DNA from: Heterotrichella gracilis
Taxonomy: Eukaryota; Sar; Xanthophyceae; Tribonematales; Xanthonemataceae
Assembly (NCBI GenBank): GCA_032358255.1
Contig: JAULBX010014537.1
Coordinates: 1 to 64,000 of the forward strand
Direction of reading: 5' to 3'
Length of the DNA: 64,000 nt
Part shown: piece after piece, positions 50,633 to 62,611 of the stretch
Layout: the number at the start of each line of letters is the position of its first letter
Position numbering within the stretch: position 1 is the first letter of the stretch
Program-made: the position numbers and the translations under genes
Notes under the pieces: generated by a model
What the model was told of the DNA's origin: nothing
Seen by the model: the letters and a program-made list of their open reading frames with translations, nothing else
Databases searched by the model: none

Positions 50633-53110
50633 ATGAAGCGCATGGCGCACAGCCAAAACCTTGTGCTGGGGGACACCTTCAAGACTGGGATGGTGGTCAG
50701 CGCTGCAGCCAAACTGTGCAACCTGTCGCAGGAGGAGTTTGACCAAAACCTGCAGGTAGGTCAGTGCCTCCTCCTTGTGGTTACCCACCCACCCACCCGC
50801 CACCCGCCCACACCCACATAAGACCCATACTCCCACACCACACGCACACCCCTACACAATCGCCACCCATACATGCCCCAGCACTCACAAGTCCCACTGG
50901 GTGCTGCGCCTCTCCACAGCAAAATTTTGTTTTCTGTAAGTCCCTGTACCATGCACATACCCACACCAGTATGGGGGACATATAAAGTGTCACTAAAGGC
51001 TCCTTTATCCGTTTGTTTTTCTATCGGCAACCGCGTTTTGCCCCGCAGGGTCTGCTGGCGCTCGTGCCTGGCATGGCCACTCGGGTGGTGCGCATGAAGC
51101 CGCAGATGCTGGCTGAGCTGGTGGGCAACACGCGCCAGGTGGCGGTCCGGCTCATCGCCCTCAAGGAGATGTTTCCTACCGCTGATGTGGGCGCTATGGT
51201 GGTCAATAGGTGGGGACAGGAAGTAGTCGAGGGCCACATGGGGTCAAGTGCATTGCATGTGGCCTGGCCATGTCGCATACGGCAGGGGGGTATTACTTAC
51301 TAAGGGCATATGCGGATATCCCTATTTAAGGTCATGCGCCAGGTGGCCATAGCCCTCAAGAAGATGTTCCCGCTAATTTGTGGGCGCCATGGTGGTCAAT
51401 AGGTGAGACTGGCATGGAGACGAGAGGGCATTGCATGGGATACAGCGCCCTTCAAGGGGCGCCCTCCCACCCTATGTTTTTAATCCCAAAATCGCTGGTG
51501 TGGGCGATGGCGAGGTTACATTGGGTCATGTGTTCACTCGTCCCCCGCAAAGGGATGTCCCTCACTGGAGATGCGGGCGCCATGATTGTCAGGCGCATGG
51601 TTGTTGACAGGTGGGGGCTGGCAGTAGTTGAGGGCCACATGGGGTCAAGTGTGTTGCATGTGGGCGAGCGATTCGCCATGCCACTTTATCTATTCAATAA
51701 ATTGGCAATTTCACTTGTTTCTTTTACTCATCCCCACAGGCCAACCCTTTTGACCGATGCCGAGTTTGGCCAGCTGGCTGGGGGCAGGGCCAAGATGCGT
51801 GAGCACTACAGCGATGCAGACATTGACCGCATGGTGCAGGCAGAGCCCATGCTGCTGGTTGAGGACCTGGAGGAAGTGCTTAAGCTGATTGAATGGTAAA
51901 GGTTGAGGGCCTAGAGGTCTAAAGGGTCTAGGGTTTGGCTGGATGGTGCAGAGCAAGCCAATGCTGGAGCTGGTACAATGGTGGGGGTCAGGGTCTAGGG
52001 TTTAGGTTTAACATTGCAAGGACCTACATTCCCATTGGCTGAAGATGCGGCAAGTGCAGTCGCAGCCGCAGCCATGCAAGGGTGAGCACAGGAGGACTTG
52101 GATATATCACAGATGGTATATAAAAGTCCTCCTGAGGGACATATGAGATCGTCACATGCTGCATGTGGGGAGTGGGGGACCCGGAGTGAGTGCTGAATGG
52201 AGTGCATGCGCCACCCTTTTCGATGGCAGGAATGGGCCCCGCGGTTACCTTAAACCTACTACTCTGAGTGCACAATTTTACATCAACAGAACAAACATAT
52301 TGGTTTGACAACAACATGGTAGTGTCAGCGTGTGCGTCCCCTCCATGCAGTGTGTTTGGAGTCACCAGCACAATTACACCTGCCCAGCGGCTGCGAAACC
52401 ATCCAGGCGCCCTGCCGTCGCTGGTCCATAATAGGGGCCTCAGCTAGTGGTGGTGCAGTGGCTAGTGCCACTGGCAGTGGCTTGATTTGAAGGTGAGGGC
52501 GGTCACGTTTTGAGTGCGCTCGTATGGTACACCTCATTTACCTGATCCACTTTCCTGCTCAAGCTGGGTGGCTGACATGGGTGCGTACACGTGGCACAGT
52601 GTGGCATGTCTGGGGTACATATTTTTTATAATACCCCTCGGCACGTCCCGCGCTAAAAATCTTCCCACGTGCAGGTAGTGCACTCGGTGTGAAGTGAAGA
52701 GTTTAGGGTCAAGGTTAACGCCCTAGATACAACCCTCACCCCTCGACAATCGAGTTGCAAATGCTTGAAACACCGGGTTTGTTGTCGGCGGATTTTGCTC
52801 CCCAGCGCAACCCCACTAGGGTTCTCCCCACTAATGTCGTCTTCTAGGGTTTCCCGCTGCCAACCTTGCTAGAAAGACGTTGTGCAGGTGTCAATTCTGC
52901 CGACGTTTCCCACGTCATGGCCACATTTGCTTTTCGCAGGAAACCCCTAAACCCTAAATTACAAACTCGTTGCTGACGGTGTGCCTTTCCTGTCATGCCT
53001 GCAGGATGACCAAGACTAAGGACCCAGCTGCTGTCCTGAGGATCAACCCGAGTGCCATCTATTCGGTGCAGTCGGGGACCCGGGCGATGGGGCCAGGCGC
53101 AGAGTTCTGA
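50633..53110 (+). CDS. mTERF-like helical-repeat protein (putative organellar)
   Basis: Exons about 50633-50755, 51049-51209, 51740-51895, 53005-53110 join in frame to 181 residues. The first exon may extend upstream (an in-frame stretch THASLQAKSPWVL precedes the first Met), and 5' exons may be missing. The product is a chain of short helical repeats with Pro-Leu-Leu landmarks: NLSQEEFDQNLQGLLALVPG, RMKPQMLAELVGN, LKEMFPTADVGAMVVNRPTL, SDADIDRMVQAEPMLLVEDL, WMTKTKDPAAVLRINPS. This resembles degenerate mTERF motifs of organellar nucleic-acid-binding proteins. Function and partners are unknown. Introns hold copies of exon ends. Confidence 0.6.
51325..51665 (+). repeat. Two copies of mTERF-like exon 2 end plus adjoining intron
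   Basis: At 51331-51411, TGCGCCAGGTGGCCATAGCC, then GCGCCATGGTGGTCAATAGG, and at about 51560-51660, GATGCGGGCGCCATGATTGT, then GGTGGGGGCTGGCAGTAGTT, then GAGGGCCACATGGGGTCAAG, repeat the exon end (51209) and the first ~60 bases of its intron. Here the duplicated unit clearly crosses the splice site into intron sequence. Confidence 0.85.
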
Positions 53111-53858
53111 CGGAACACTTTGCGGTGGCGAGGGGCAGGTACCTATGGCTGCCATGCCAGAAAGCTGCTGGCCACGTCAGCTGTACTTCAAGTGTAGAAC
53201 GGTGCCACATTGTTTGCTCTTTTTTTGGTCGTAGAGAGCTGGTTTCTGCTTGTATGCGTGGGTAAAGCAGTTATTGATAGGTGCTGCGGTGTTGCACTTG
53301 GCCATCTCATGTGGACCAGCACCGGGCAGCCAGTTTTGAGCAGCAGGCTTTTGCCCACTGACTTGTTTGTAAAGACACTGCTCAGCATTTATTGGGTTCT
53401 TTACATGTGGGTTGCCATTGTGGACACTTTGACAGCATGGCCTGGCACAAAGTAGGATACAGAAGCTTGGAAGTCTTGTACAAAGTGTGTTTCAAGGTTA
53501 GCTGAATCAGGAATGTGCAGGTTGCACTCATGGCCAAGCTTTCTTTTAGGAGTCTTTCAATTGAGCTGGTTGTATTAGGTACGGTAGTAACTGACACTGC
53601 AAACCTCTGTTCATGTATGGCGTTGGGACTATGCCACGTTCCCAACAAATAGACTGTGGAGCATGGCTGCTTTGTCCGGCTTGAGGTGTTTAGCAGTACA
53701 GTGGGGTGAGTGGAGTCTTTTAAACAGGCCCAGTGACCATGCTACAAGGTCATGGTTTGCAGCGCAGTCAGCATTGCGGGCAGCGCCCAACATGGACATG
53801 AACTGGGTACAGTGCACTGTGTCAATGGACACCTGGGAGATGGTTTCCAACAGCAGGT
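53111..53858. other. Intergenic region before the histone cluster
   Basis: No exon or RNA gene recognised. The right end holds the 3' flank of the minus-strand H2B gene. Confidence 0.4.
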
Positions 53859-53874
53859 GGTGTTAAAAAACACC
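53859..53874 (-). terminator. Histone-type 3' stem-loop of H2B
   Basis: GGTGTT-TTTT-AACACC (minus sense), 32 nt beyond the H2B stop, is identical to the elements after H2A, H3 and H4. It is flanked by AAAACT on the 5' side and ACC on the 3' side. By analogy with volvocine and animal replication-dependent histone mRNAs, it is the 3'-end processing/stability signal. Confidence 0.85.
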
Positions 53875-53905
53875 AGTTTTGTTGGCGTGGGGCAAGGGAA
53901 GACGC

Positions 53906-54468
<563 letters not shown>

Positions 54469-54868
54469 TGCGACAGGTTGGGAGTGGATGTGTGACTGGA
54501 AGTGAACGGCAAAAGTGGGGATATGGTTTCGAAGTGGGCGCTGTTGACCTTTTATATGCAGGCGGATCGCCCACTTTGACTTGCTGCAGCACCGAAATTT
54601 CAAACCTGCCAGCAGCTGCGGGCCAATGAGCGTGCAGCATTGACCAAGGCACGGATTCACAGACCGTCCTCCTGAGTCGGGCCTCGCCAATGCTGCACGC
54701 TCATTGGCCCCCAGTTGCCACGCTGGCAACTGTGGGCGTTGACTCGAGTGGCTCGCTGCAAGCAACGTTTGAACTCGTATAAACGCACAATGGGCCACCA
54801 GCCACAGGCATAACTCTCCTTCAACCCCTCCCATCTCGTACCCCCCGTCCCCTACAAACTCGTTCAAG
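54469..54868. promoter_or_regulatory. Bidirectional H2B/H2A promoter with inverted CCAAT elements
   Basis: A 20-bp element GCCAATGAGCGTGCAGCATT (54622-54641) occurs again in inverse orientation at 54689-54708, about 50 bp apart. Each points a CCAAT box toward the centre or gene side. TATA-type boxes lie at about 54549-54557 (H2B, minus) and 54778-54784 (H2A, TATAAAC). The same 20-bp element, with G for A at one place, forms an inverted pair in the H3/H4 promoter. Confidence 0.85.
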
Positions 54869-55556
54869 ATGTCTGGCAAGGGCAAGCGCGCTCCGGCGAA
54901 GAAGTCGGTCTCAAAGTACGTTGTCATACCCAAGTATAGCACGTTGCATTGTGCCCACACACCATTTTTGACTGACATATGCCTGGCCTGCACCTTGCTC
55001 GAACTTTGCAGTAGATCTGGACATCCATGCTGACCCCACATCCCTTTCCACCACTGCAGGTCCGCCAAGGCCGGGCTCCAGTTCCCAGTGGGGCGTGTGG
55101 CCCGCTACCTGAAGAAGGGCAAGTATGCCACCCGCATCGGTGCCGGCGCCCCAGTGTACCTGGCAGCCGTCCTTGAGTACCTCGCAGCTGAGGTGCTGGA
55201 GCTGGCAGGCAACGCCGCCCGCGACAACAAGAAGACCCGCATCATCCCCCGCCACATCCAGGTAAACTGGCTCCTTGGTACAAGAGCTTCTGTGCCCTTG
55301 CCTGCCTGGTTGACCTGCCAAGTGTTGCTGTGCTTGTTGCCCACTGCCCACCTGTGTCCACAACAATTTCACCGCCAATGCACTCCCAGCTCCAGCTAAC
55401 TTACCTCTCAATGTTCCCTTTGCACAGCTGGCTGTGAGGAACGACGAGGAGCTGAGCAAGCTGCTGGGCGAGGTGACCATCGCCGCTGGTGGTGTGCTGC
55501 CCAACATCCATTCTGTGCTGCTGCCCAAGAGCTCCAAGAAGGACAAGGAGGCATAA
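54869..55556 (+). CDS. H2A: Histone H2A
   Basis: Core nucleosome subunit. Exons 54869-54915, 55060-55261, 55428-55556 give 125 residues. The N-tail [20 protein letters not shown] is followed by the diagnostic [20 protein letters not shown], the [20 protein letters not shown] helix, the acidic-patch region [20 protein letters not shown], and a short tail SSKKDKEA. It lacks an SQ(E/D) C-terminal motif, so it is a canonical H2A rather than H2A.X or H2A.Z. Confidence 0.97.
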
Positions 55557-55586
55557 GCGCCCTGCCCACTACTTCCAACCCAAACT

Positions 55587-55602
55587 GGTGTTTTTTAACA
55601 CC
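55587..55602 (+). terminator. Histone-type 3' stem-loop of H2A
   Basis: GGTGTTTTTTAACACC begins 31 nt after the H2A stop. Stem and loop are identical to the other three histone genes in the cluster. Confidence 0.85.
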
Positions 55603-56185
55603 ACCACAAATGGAAAAACACCCAACTGAACACATCTGCACTGTGTGCTACACTGTTGAGCAAGCTTTCCAGCAGCTATGGTTGGCAAAATAGCCATTGT
55701 TGGCAAAACCTGGCTGGCATAGCATGTCCACAAGTGTTTGATTCTGCCAACTCAGGGCTGGCGCAACCGATGCTGTTTAAAAATTGCCTCGCCACAACTT
55801 GAAGCACAAGGCAAAACCTGATAACCGTATCAACTGAACCAACCAGGTTCATGTTGTTGGTCAGAATCTGAACCATTCTCAAGACCCTTAATAGGACCTC
55901 TTCAAAGGGTTGGGCAATGAAGGTACACAGTGTCGTTAGAGCACAACAGCTGGGATGCAACGCAGCGCTACAGGATATGGGTTTTGTACTTGGAGTACGG
56001 ACATTTTTTGGCTGGATAGCACAGTACTGAGAGATTCTCAGAGAGAAGCAGTATTGCAATAGCCCAAGTCACATTCAGCTGTTCATGCAAGTGGGCTGCA
56101 ACTTGCAGTGCAAGCAGGGGTGTTGTTGACAACAATCCTACTGTTGTGCCCAAGACACAGGTGGGTAGGGTTTCCAAGAGAAGGT
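55603..56185. other. Spacer between H2A and H3 3' ends
   Basis: Convergent 3' regions of H2A (plus) and H3 (minus). No coding exon or repeat recognised. Confidence 0.5.
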
Positions 56186-56201
56186 GGTGTTAAAAAACAC
56201 C
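56186..56201 (-). terminator. Histone-type 3' stem-loop of H3
   Basis: GGTGTTTTTTAACACC (minus sense) lies 38 nt past the H3 stop, identical to the other cluster members. Confidence 0.85.
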
Positions 56202-56238
56202 AGTTTTGTTGTGCTGTGGACAAGCCTAAGCGGGGAGC

Positions 56239-57746
<1,508 letters not shown>

Positions 57747-57778
57747 ACACCTGCCTTGCCTCGCCCAACAACAAAACT

Positions 57779-57794
57779 GGTGTTTTTTAACACC
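57779..57794 (+). terminator. Histone-type 3' stem-loop of H4
   Basis: GGTGTTTTTTAACACC begins 33 nt after the H4 stop, preceded by AACAAAACT as in the other genes. Confidence 0.85.
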
Positions 57795-58670
57795 ACCTCT
57801 TATGGAAACACTTAACACCACCATTGGCACACTTTGCTTAACCTGGCATACCCCAACACCTTGCTATGGAGTCAGTAGAATATGTGCAAGGGCCCAACTA
57901 GGTTGCCGTGCAGGATTGTTCTCCAATGCATGCGATACCCAAGTGGTGACACAAGAGGGTAGCCAACCTGCCAGGCTTTACCACTGGTCCAAACAGGGGC
58001 ACCACGACTCTTGGCACGAGCCAGAGCTGTTACAACTGAAATAAGTTTGATATTCTTGCCTCACTCTTCACAGTGGCTGTGAATAACCAGGGCCACAGTG
58101 CCACCCAACAATGGCACATGTGTACCAGTGACTGTTGGACACCTGCTACCAGATAACAATGTCCTATCGCTGCTAGTACCGTCCCAGGATAGTTACTGAG
58201 GTGGCTTTGCTTCCATTCACTCTTGCCAAGCGCCATTATTGAACGGGCTGCCTGGGATTGCGTCGTGTCAATACGTTCCCGAGCAAAACATGCATACAAA
58301 CTGGCAGGTGGAGTGGCATCGTAAACATGCCCAGCCTGTGAACCCCAAATAGGAGCTCCGTGCATGAGTCAGAGCTGATATAAACTGAAAGAAGTTCAAC
58401 AAACTTGTGTCAGTCTTCAGAGTGGATGCCAGCAATCACTTGCCAGCAGTGCCCACAGAAAAGACCTCAGATTGAGTTCAACAAAACTGGCAAAAACGCA
58501 CGGTGGTGGCTTCAGTCACTGCTGGCATTGCAGTGCACAGGTTCCAAACCTAGCCTATGCTCTTAATAAGATAATATCGGTCGCTTCTCGGTAACCCAGA
58601 CACACCCAGCCGTACAGCTACTGCAGCCAGGCATATGCCATACTGCCTCCGAACTGGATCTCCACCCTAG
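57795..58670. other. Intergenic region between H4 and the hydrolase gene
   Basis: 3' flanks of two convergent genes. No exon or RNA gene recognised. Confidence 0.45.
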
Positions 58671-61600
58671 CTAGAAAGGGTTCACCAGCTTTGCCAGCCA
58701 CAGCTCTACTCTGACCACCCAGCCCAACACACGCTCTCCAGCTCTGACCAACACCACCGGCACACGCCACCGCCACCTCCCCACCTCAACCTCGTTCCCC
58801 CGTGCTCGCTGCCATTGGGAAACCCTTGGTGAGGGTTTCAACGTGGCTGCCGACCCTGCTTTGACGCTTTGTGGTTCCCCTCCCTTGCGCATGTCTGCTG
58901 CTGCGCTGCTGCCAGGTGTCGGCACTGCGCTGCTGCATGCGCTCGCGGCTGCCACGAGTGTGCACAGGTACTCCACCAGGGGTGCATGTGACCCATGGGC
59001 AACCAGGTCCTCAATGACCAGGTCGGTGTGCCCCTTGCCCTGCACACAGAGGCCACACCATGCGGTCAGTGCACAGAAATGACACCAACACCAGTGACCT
59101 GATTGCATGGGTATGTGCCCTTCATCCATGTCGTCCTTCATCCCCGGCAAGCACATGCACATATGCCCTTGACCTCTGCCAGCCACGCGCCCTTTCTCCC
59201 ACCGCTGTATGCACCCCATGAGCCTCCAAGCTCTCCAATCCCCCAATCCTTGCACTTGTGTAAGCTCGTGATGCTCGGCTACGTAGGGCTGCATGCATGC
59301 CCCTCAACCAACGCCAAATGCACTCCGCATGCCACATGTCCCGCACCATACCTCCAGCACCTCCAGCGTGATGTTCACCCTCTGCGACTCCAGCGCCCGG
59401 TGCAGCAGCAGGCTCTGGCTGATGGGCATGGTGGCGTCAAGCGACCCGTGTAGGAGGTGCACAGAGGGCATGAAGCGGGCTGCCGCCGCATGCGAGAAGG
59501 CTGGGGACTCGACGATGAAGGTGGGGGAGTGGCGAGGGAGGGCCTCGTTGGCGCGTGCACCTGCAAGTGCATTGATTCCTTGGTGACATGCGTTCCATTT
59601 GTGCAGCCAGATCTGAACCACCACGGTGGTGTAATGCCGTTCAATGGATGCATGCAAGCTGCAGCAAGTGCACAGAGGGCATGCAGCGGGCAACAGCAGC
59701 GAGAAGGCCAGGGACTTGACGATGAAGGTGGGGGAGTAGCGCGGGAGGGCCTCGTTGGCGCGCGCCCCTGCAGCACGTTAAATATGTGCACCGTCAATGC
59801 CATATGGTGGCAAGCTTTGCAGTACTGTAGCCAGGTGTGCACATTGCATCGCTATGGGGCGCCACACATCGCCGCAAGTGCAGCACCATGTGGCACCATA
59901 AGCACTGCACCCCATGCCTTGCCCATTACGGTTCAGGCCTGTCTCCATTTCAGACAGGAAAACCCTAAACCCTAACTACCATCACCTGTCAGTCCTGCCT
60001 CCATGACAGACAGGAACATGGACTTGTACAGCCCCCGCTGGTGGAAGTGGTTAACCAGCGCCTGCACGCTGTAGGCACCAGAGACACCCACTGCGGCAAT
60101 GGCTTGCGCAGGGTTCCAGGCAGGGACGCCATTGGAATCGAACCGCATCAGCTGGACCACAGAGAGAGAGAAAGTTAGTTATTTGGGATAAATGAAGAAC
60201 CGTCACATATTTAAATGTAGCTATTGTAAGTATAGATTCATTCAATCCATCCAGCTAAACTCAAATCCCGTTCATTCCAGCTGATTGTGCAGCCATTCAG
60301 TCCAGCGATACAGCATTTAGCTGATTTAAATCATATATTCCAGCCATTCAGCTACAGTACCAGCCTGCATGGCGCATTCAGTGCCACACACTTCACTCCT
60401 GGCATACCCATACCATGGCGGGGTGCGGCGGCTGGCGGTGGGTGGGTGTGGTGCCTGGCGAGGAGTGGGGGCTGGCCAGGCTGCGCGGGGAGCTCCTGCC
60501 ATTGAGGGAGGGCTGTGGCTTGGAGGTGGGGCGGTGGAACGTGGCGGATTGCGATGCTACGTCTGCTGCCAGATGTTGGGCTTGGCGCAGGATCGAGAGG
60601 AACAGGAGGTGCGCGCCTGACCCCTGGCCAACCAGGATCACCTGCAGGGGCCAACCAAGAAATCAGCACCTCTGCTGCACACACATGAGTGTACAAGACA
60701 GGCTTATATGTCAAGCAATGAATTGGGCGTTCCTGTTTGCATGAAAGGGCTGACAACAAGACACACATACTGGATATGTTACCTGGGACGTCCCGAGCCT
60801 GAACTTTCTTACCTCATATTTCATATGCTGCATTGAGCACTTCCAAACAATTCACGGATGTACAACGGAATGCATGTGGTGGTAGTGTGTGTGCCCGCCA
60901 CCCACCTTGTTTGGGTCTCCGTGGTGCGCCTGCATGTTGTTCAGCACCCAGGAGGTGGCGGTGCTGACATCCATGATCATGTCACTGGCAGTGGCCTGAG
61001 GGAAGTTGCGGTGGTCTACGCTAAACACCAGGATGCCCTGGCCTGCAAGCACCCGTGCCAGCATGGTGCCCCATCCCTGTGGAAAAAGGAGCGATCTAAT
61101 TGGGAATTGGGAATATAGACATGTACAACAGAATATAAATTATATGAGAAATGCATTCACCCACAAGCATCCGCGGCAGCTCGGCGCCCCATCCCTGTGG
61201 AAAAGGGTGGCGTTTGGTTGGTAAAATCTAGTGTAGAATTTTAAGCCATTACCTAAAATTGGTGCAAATTAAATATAATTTGCACTATTCTCTAGAGCAA
61301 AGCTTGGGCATGTGGCTGCATATTGTGGATGGTTGCATGGTGCAGATGTTGAACACCAGCGTCAACCTGCAAGCGCCAGCATGGTGCCCCATCCCTGCGC
61401 AATGTACGTGGTTGTATGCTGCAGGTGCGGGTGCAGGGTATGGTAGGTGTATGGGTGGGCTGTGGATGCAAGTGCAGCTTTGTGGAGCAGATGCAGGAGT
61501 GGCTACAGGCGTTGTGGCTGTGGTGGGCTGTGTGCAGGTGCAGGTTTGTGCGCAGGTGCAGGTGCAAGTGGGAGGATGCACCTCGCGAAATTTAGGTGCA

Positions 61601-62041
61601 GGTGCAGGGTTGCGCACCCAACGTTCATCGGATAAACGGAATACGCTGACCTTCTAAACCTCATACCTTATAGCCGATGGTCCACGCCCCACCCATCACC
61701 AGCACCACGGTTGGGTGGCCGGCAGCTGCAGAGCTGGTTACGGTGGGAATGTAAATGTCGAGAAAATTCCTGGCACTGGGTCCATACCGCACAGCTCGCT
61801 TTATGCTCTTGCTGGTAAAGTACAACACAGTGTTGTAGAGGATGATTGGGCCCAGGATGGTGGCGTACAGTAGGGTGAACAGCAGGCGTATCAACCACGA
61901 TAGCCCAAAGTTGAGGTGGCCAAGCAGCAGCAGGGTGAGGCGGGTGTACAGCCACGCCTGTGCAAGGAAACAGAGCTTTGAGCGGTTGGGTGTCAGGTGG
62001 CAAACACCAGTGGGAGGACTGGCTGTCCAACGAGAAAACAT
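58671..62041 (-). CDS. Isoprenylcysteine methylesterase-like alpha/beta hydrolase (membrane-anchored)
   Basis: ICME-type carboxylesterases remove the methyl ester from prenylated cysteine at ER/Golgi membranes. Exons (minus): 61667-62041 (start uncertain; a shorter exon from 61957 with a missing upstream exon is possible), 60906-61076, 60414-60641, 59986-60151, 59352-59560, 58671-59039, in frame to 505 residues. N-terminal hydrophobic segments precede LDIYIP and the oxyanion motif MGGAWTIGYK. Then come VFSVDHRNFPQ, VGQGSGAHL, a Pro/Ser-rich insert, VGVSGAYSVQALVNHFHQRG, HLLHGSLDATMP (Asp355) and GKGHTDL (His387). The nucleophile elbow reads G-Q-G-S-G instead of G-x-S-x-G, so the Ser is displaced by one and activity is doubtful. 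The ~100-residue C-terminal tail after LCTLV is low-complexity. Confidence 0.85.
59645..59772 (-). pseudogene. Frameshifted duplicate of the hydrolase's Asp-bearing exon start
   Basis: Minus-strand CTGCAGGGGCGCGCGCCAAC, then GAGGCCCTCCCGCGCTACTC and CCCCACCTTCATCGTC, copies the exon at 59560 (CGCGCCAACGAGGCCCTCCC) about 210 bp upstream in gene sense, including a good acceptor. It lacks the codons for the catalytic Asp region and shifts frame after LAFS, so inclusion would truncate the enzyme. Confidence 0.8.
61150..61410 (-). repeat. Two copies of the hydrolase exon 60906-61076 start
   Basis: GCGCCCCATCCCTGTGGAAA (61187 on) and GGTGCCCCATCCCTGCGCAA (61383 on) repeat the parent GGTGCCCCATCCCTGTGGAA at 61065. 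Both retain the CCTGT/CCTGC acceptor region and about 40 bp of exon sequence (GCATGG or GCATCCG words). Confidence 0.8.
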
Positions 62042-62611
62042 CCTAGTGATTGTCTCAAGGGATGGGGGGACCTGGCATGCTTCAAGGGATGCATGATGGC
62101 CAGCCAGAGTGGCGTGTGCAAAATACAGGCGCGTCTCAAGTGGTAAGGTCACCTAACAGTGCACCAAGTGGTAGCCATGGCGGAAGGTATGTGTATGTAC
62201 CTCGGTTATCCACAATGCCATGTGGTCCAAGGATGCCACAAGTGTTCAGGTGCCCGAGAGGTTGGAAAGTGCAGCACGCACGGACTCTGGATTTGCCTGT
62301 GCCCCTGCCGTTCCAGGTTGTTGGCAAGAGGCGTCCCTTCTAAAGCACAGTAGTCATGGGCTTTTTGTATAAACCCACTCTCGAAATGCTGAATAGTACG
62401 CCTCGAGTTGACGCCATAGGTGTCCGCAAACCCAATCTGTTCACTTATTCGTGGCAATCAAGCCGTTACATCAACGTGCCTCAACACAACAAAGAGTTTA
62501 CTACCCAGAATTTGATCGTTAGAGACTAAACTCCTTATGCATGCATTTCGTTTTTTTGCATGCATGCACATGCCGCTGGTTTGTCTAGGCGTTTTCGTGG
62601 CAGCGGAGTGA
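62042..62611. other. Divergent spacer between hydrolase and edge gene
   Basis: A minus-strand frame stays open into this region (to about 62150), so the hydrolase's true start may lie here. Otherwise I see no exon. A TTTTTTTGCATGCATGCA stretch at 62551-62568 is palindromic. Confidence 0.4.

Noticed and set aside
52440-52510. Possible plus-strand SINE head (GTGGTGCAGTGGCTAGTGCC)
   Set aside because: The A-box-like word is good, but the B-box-like word (GGCTTGATTTGAAGG) is poor. Too weak to list as a feature.
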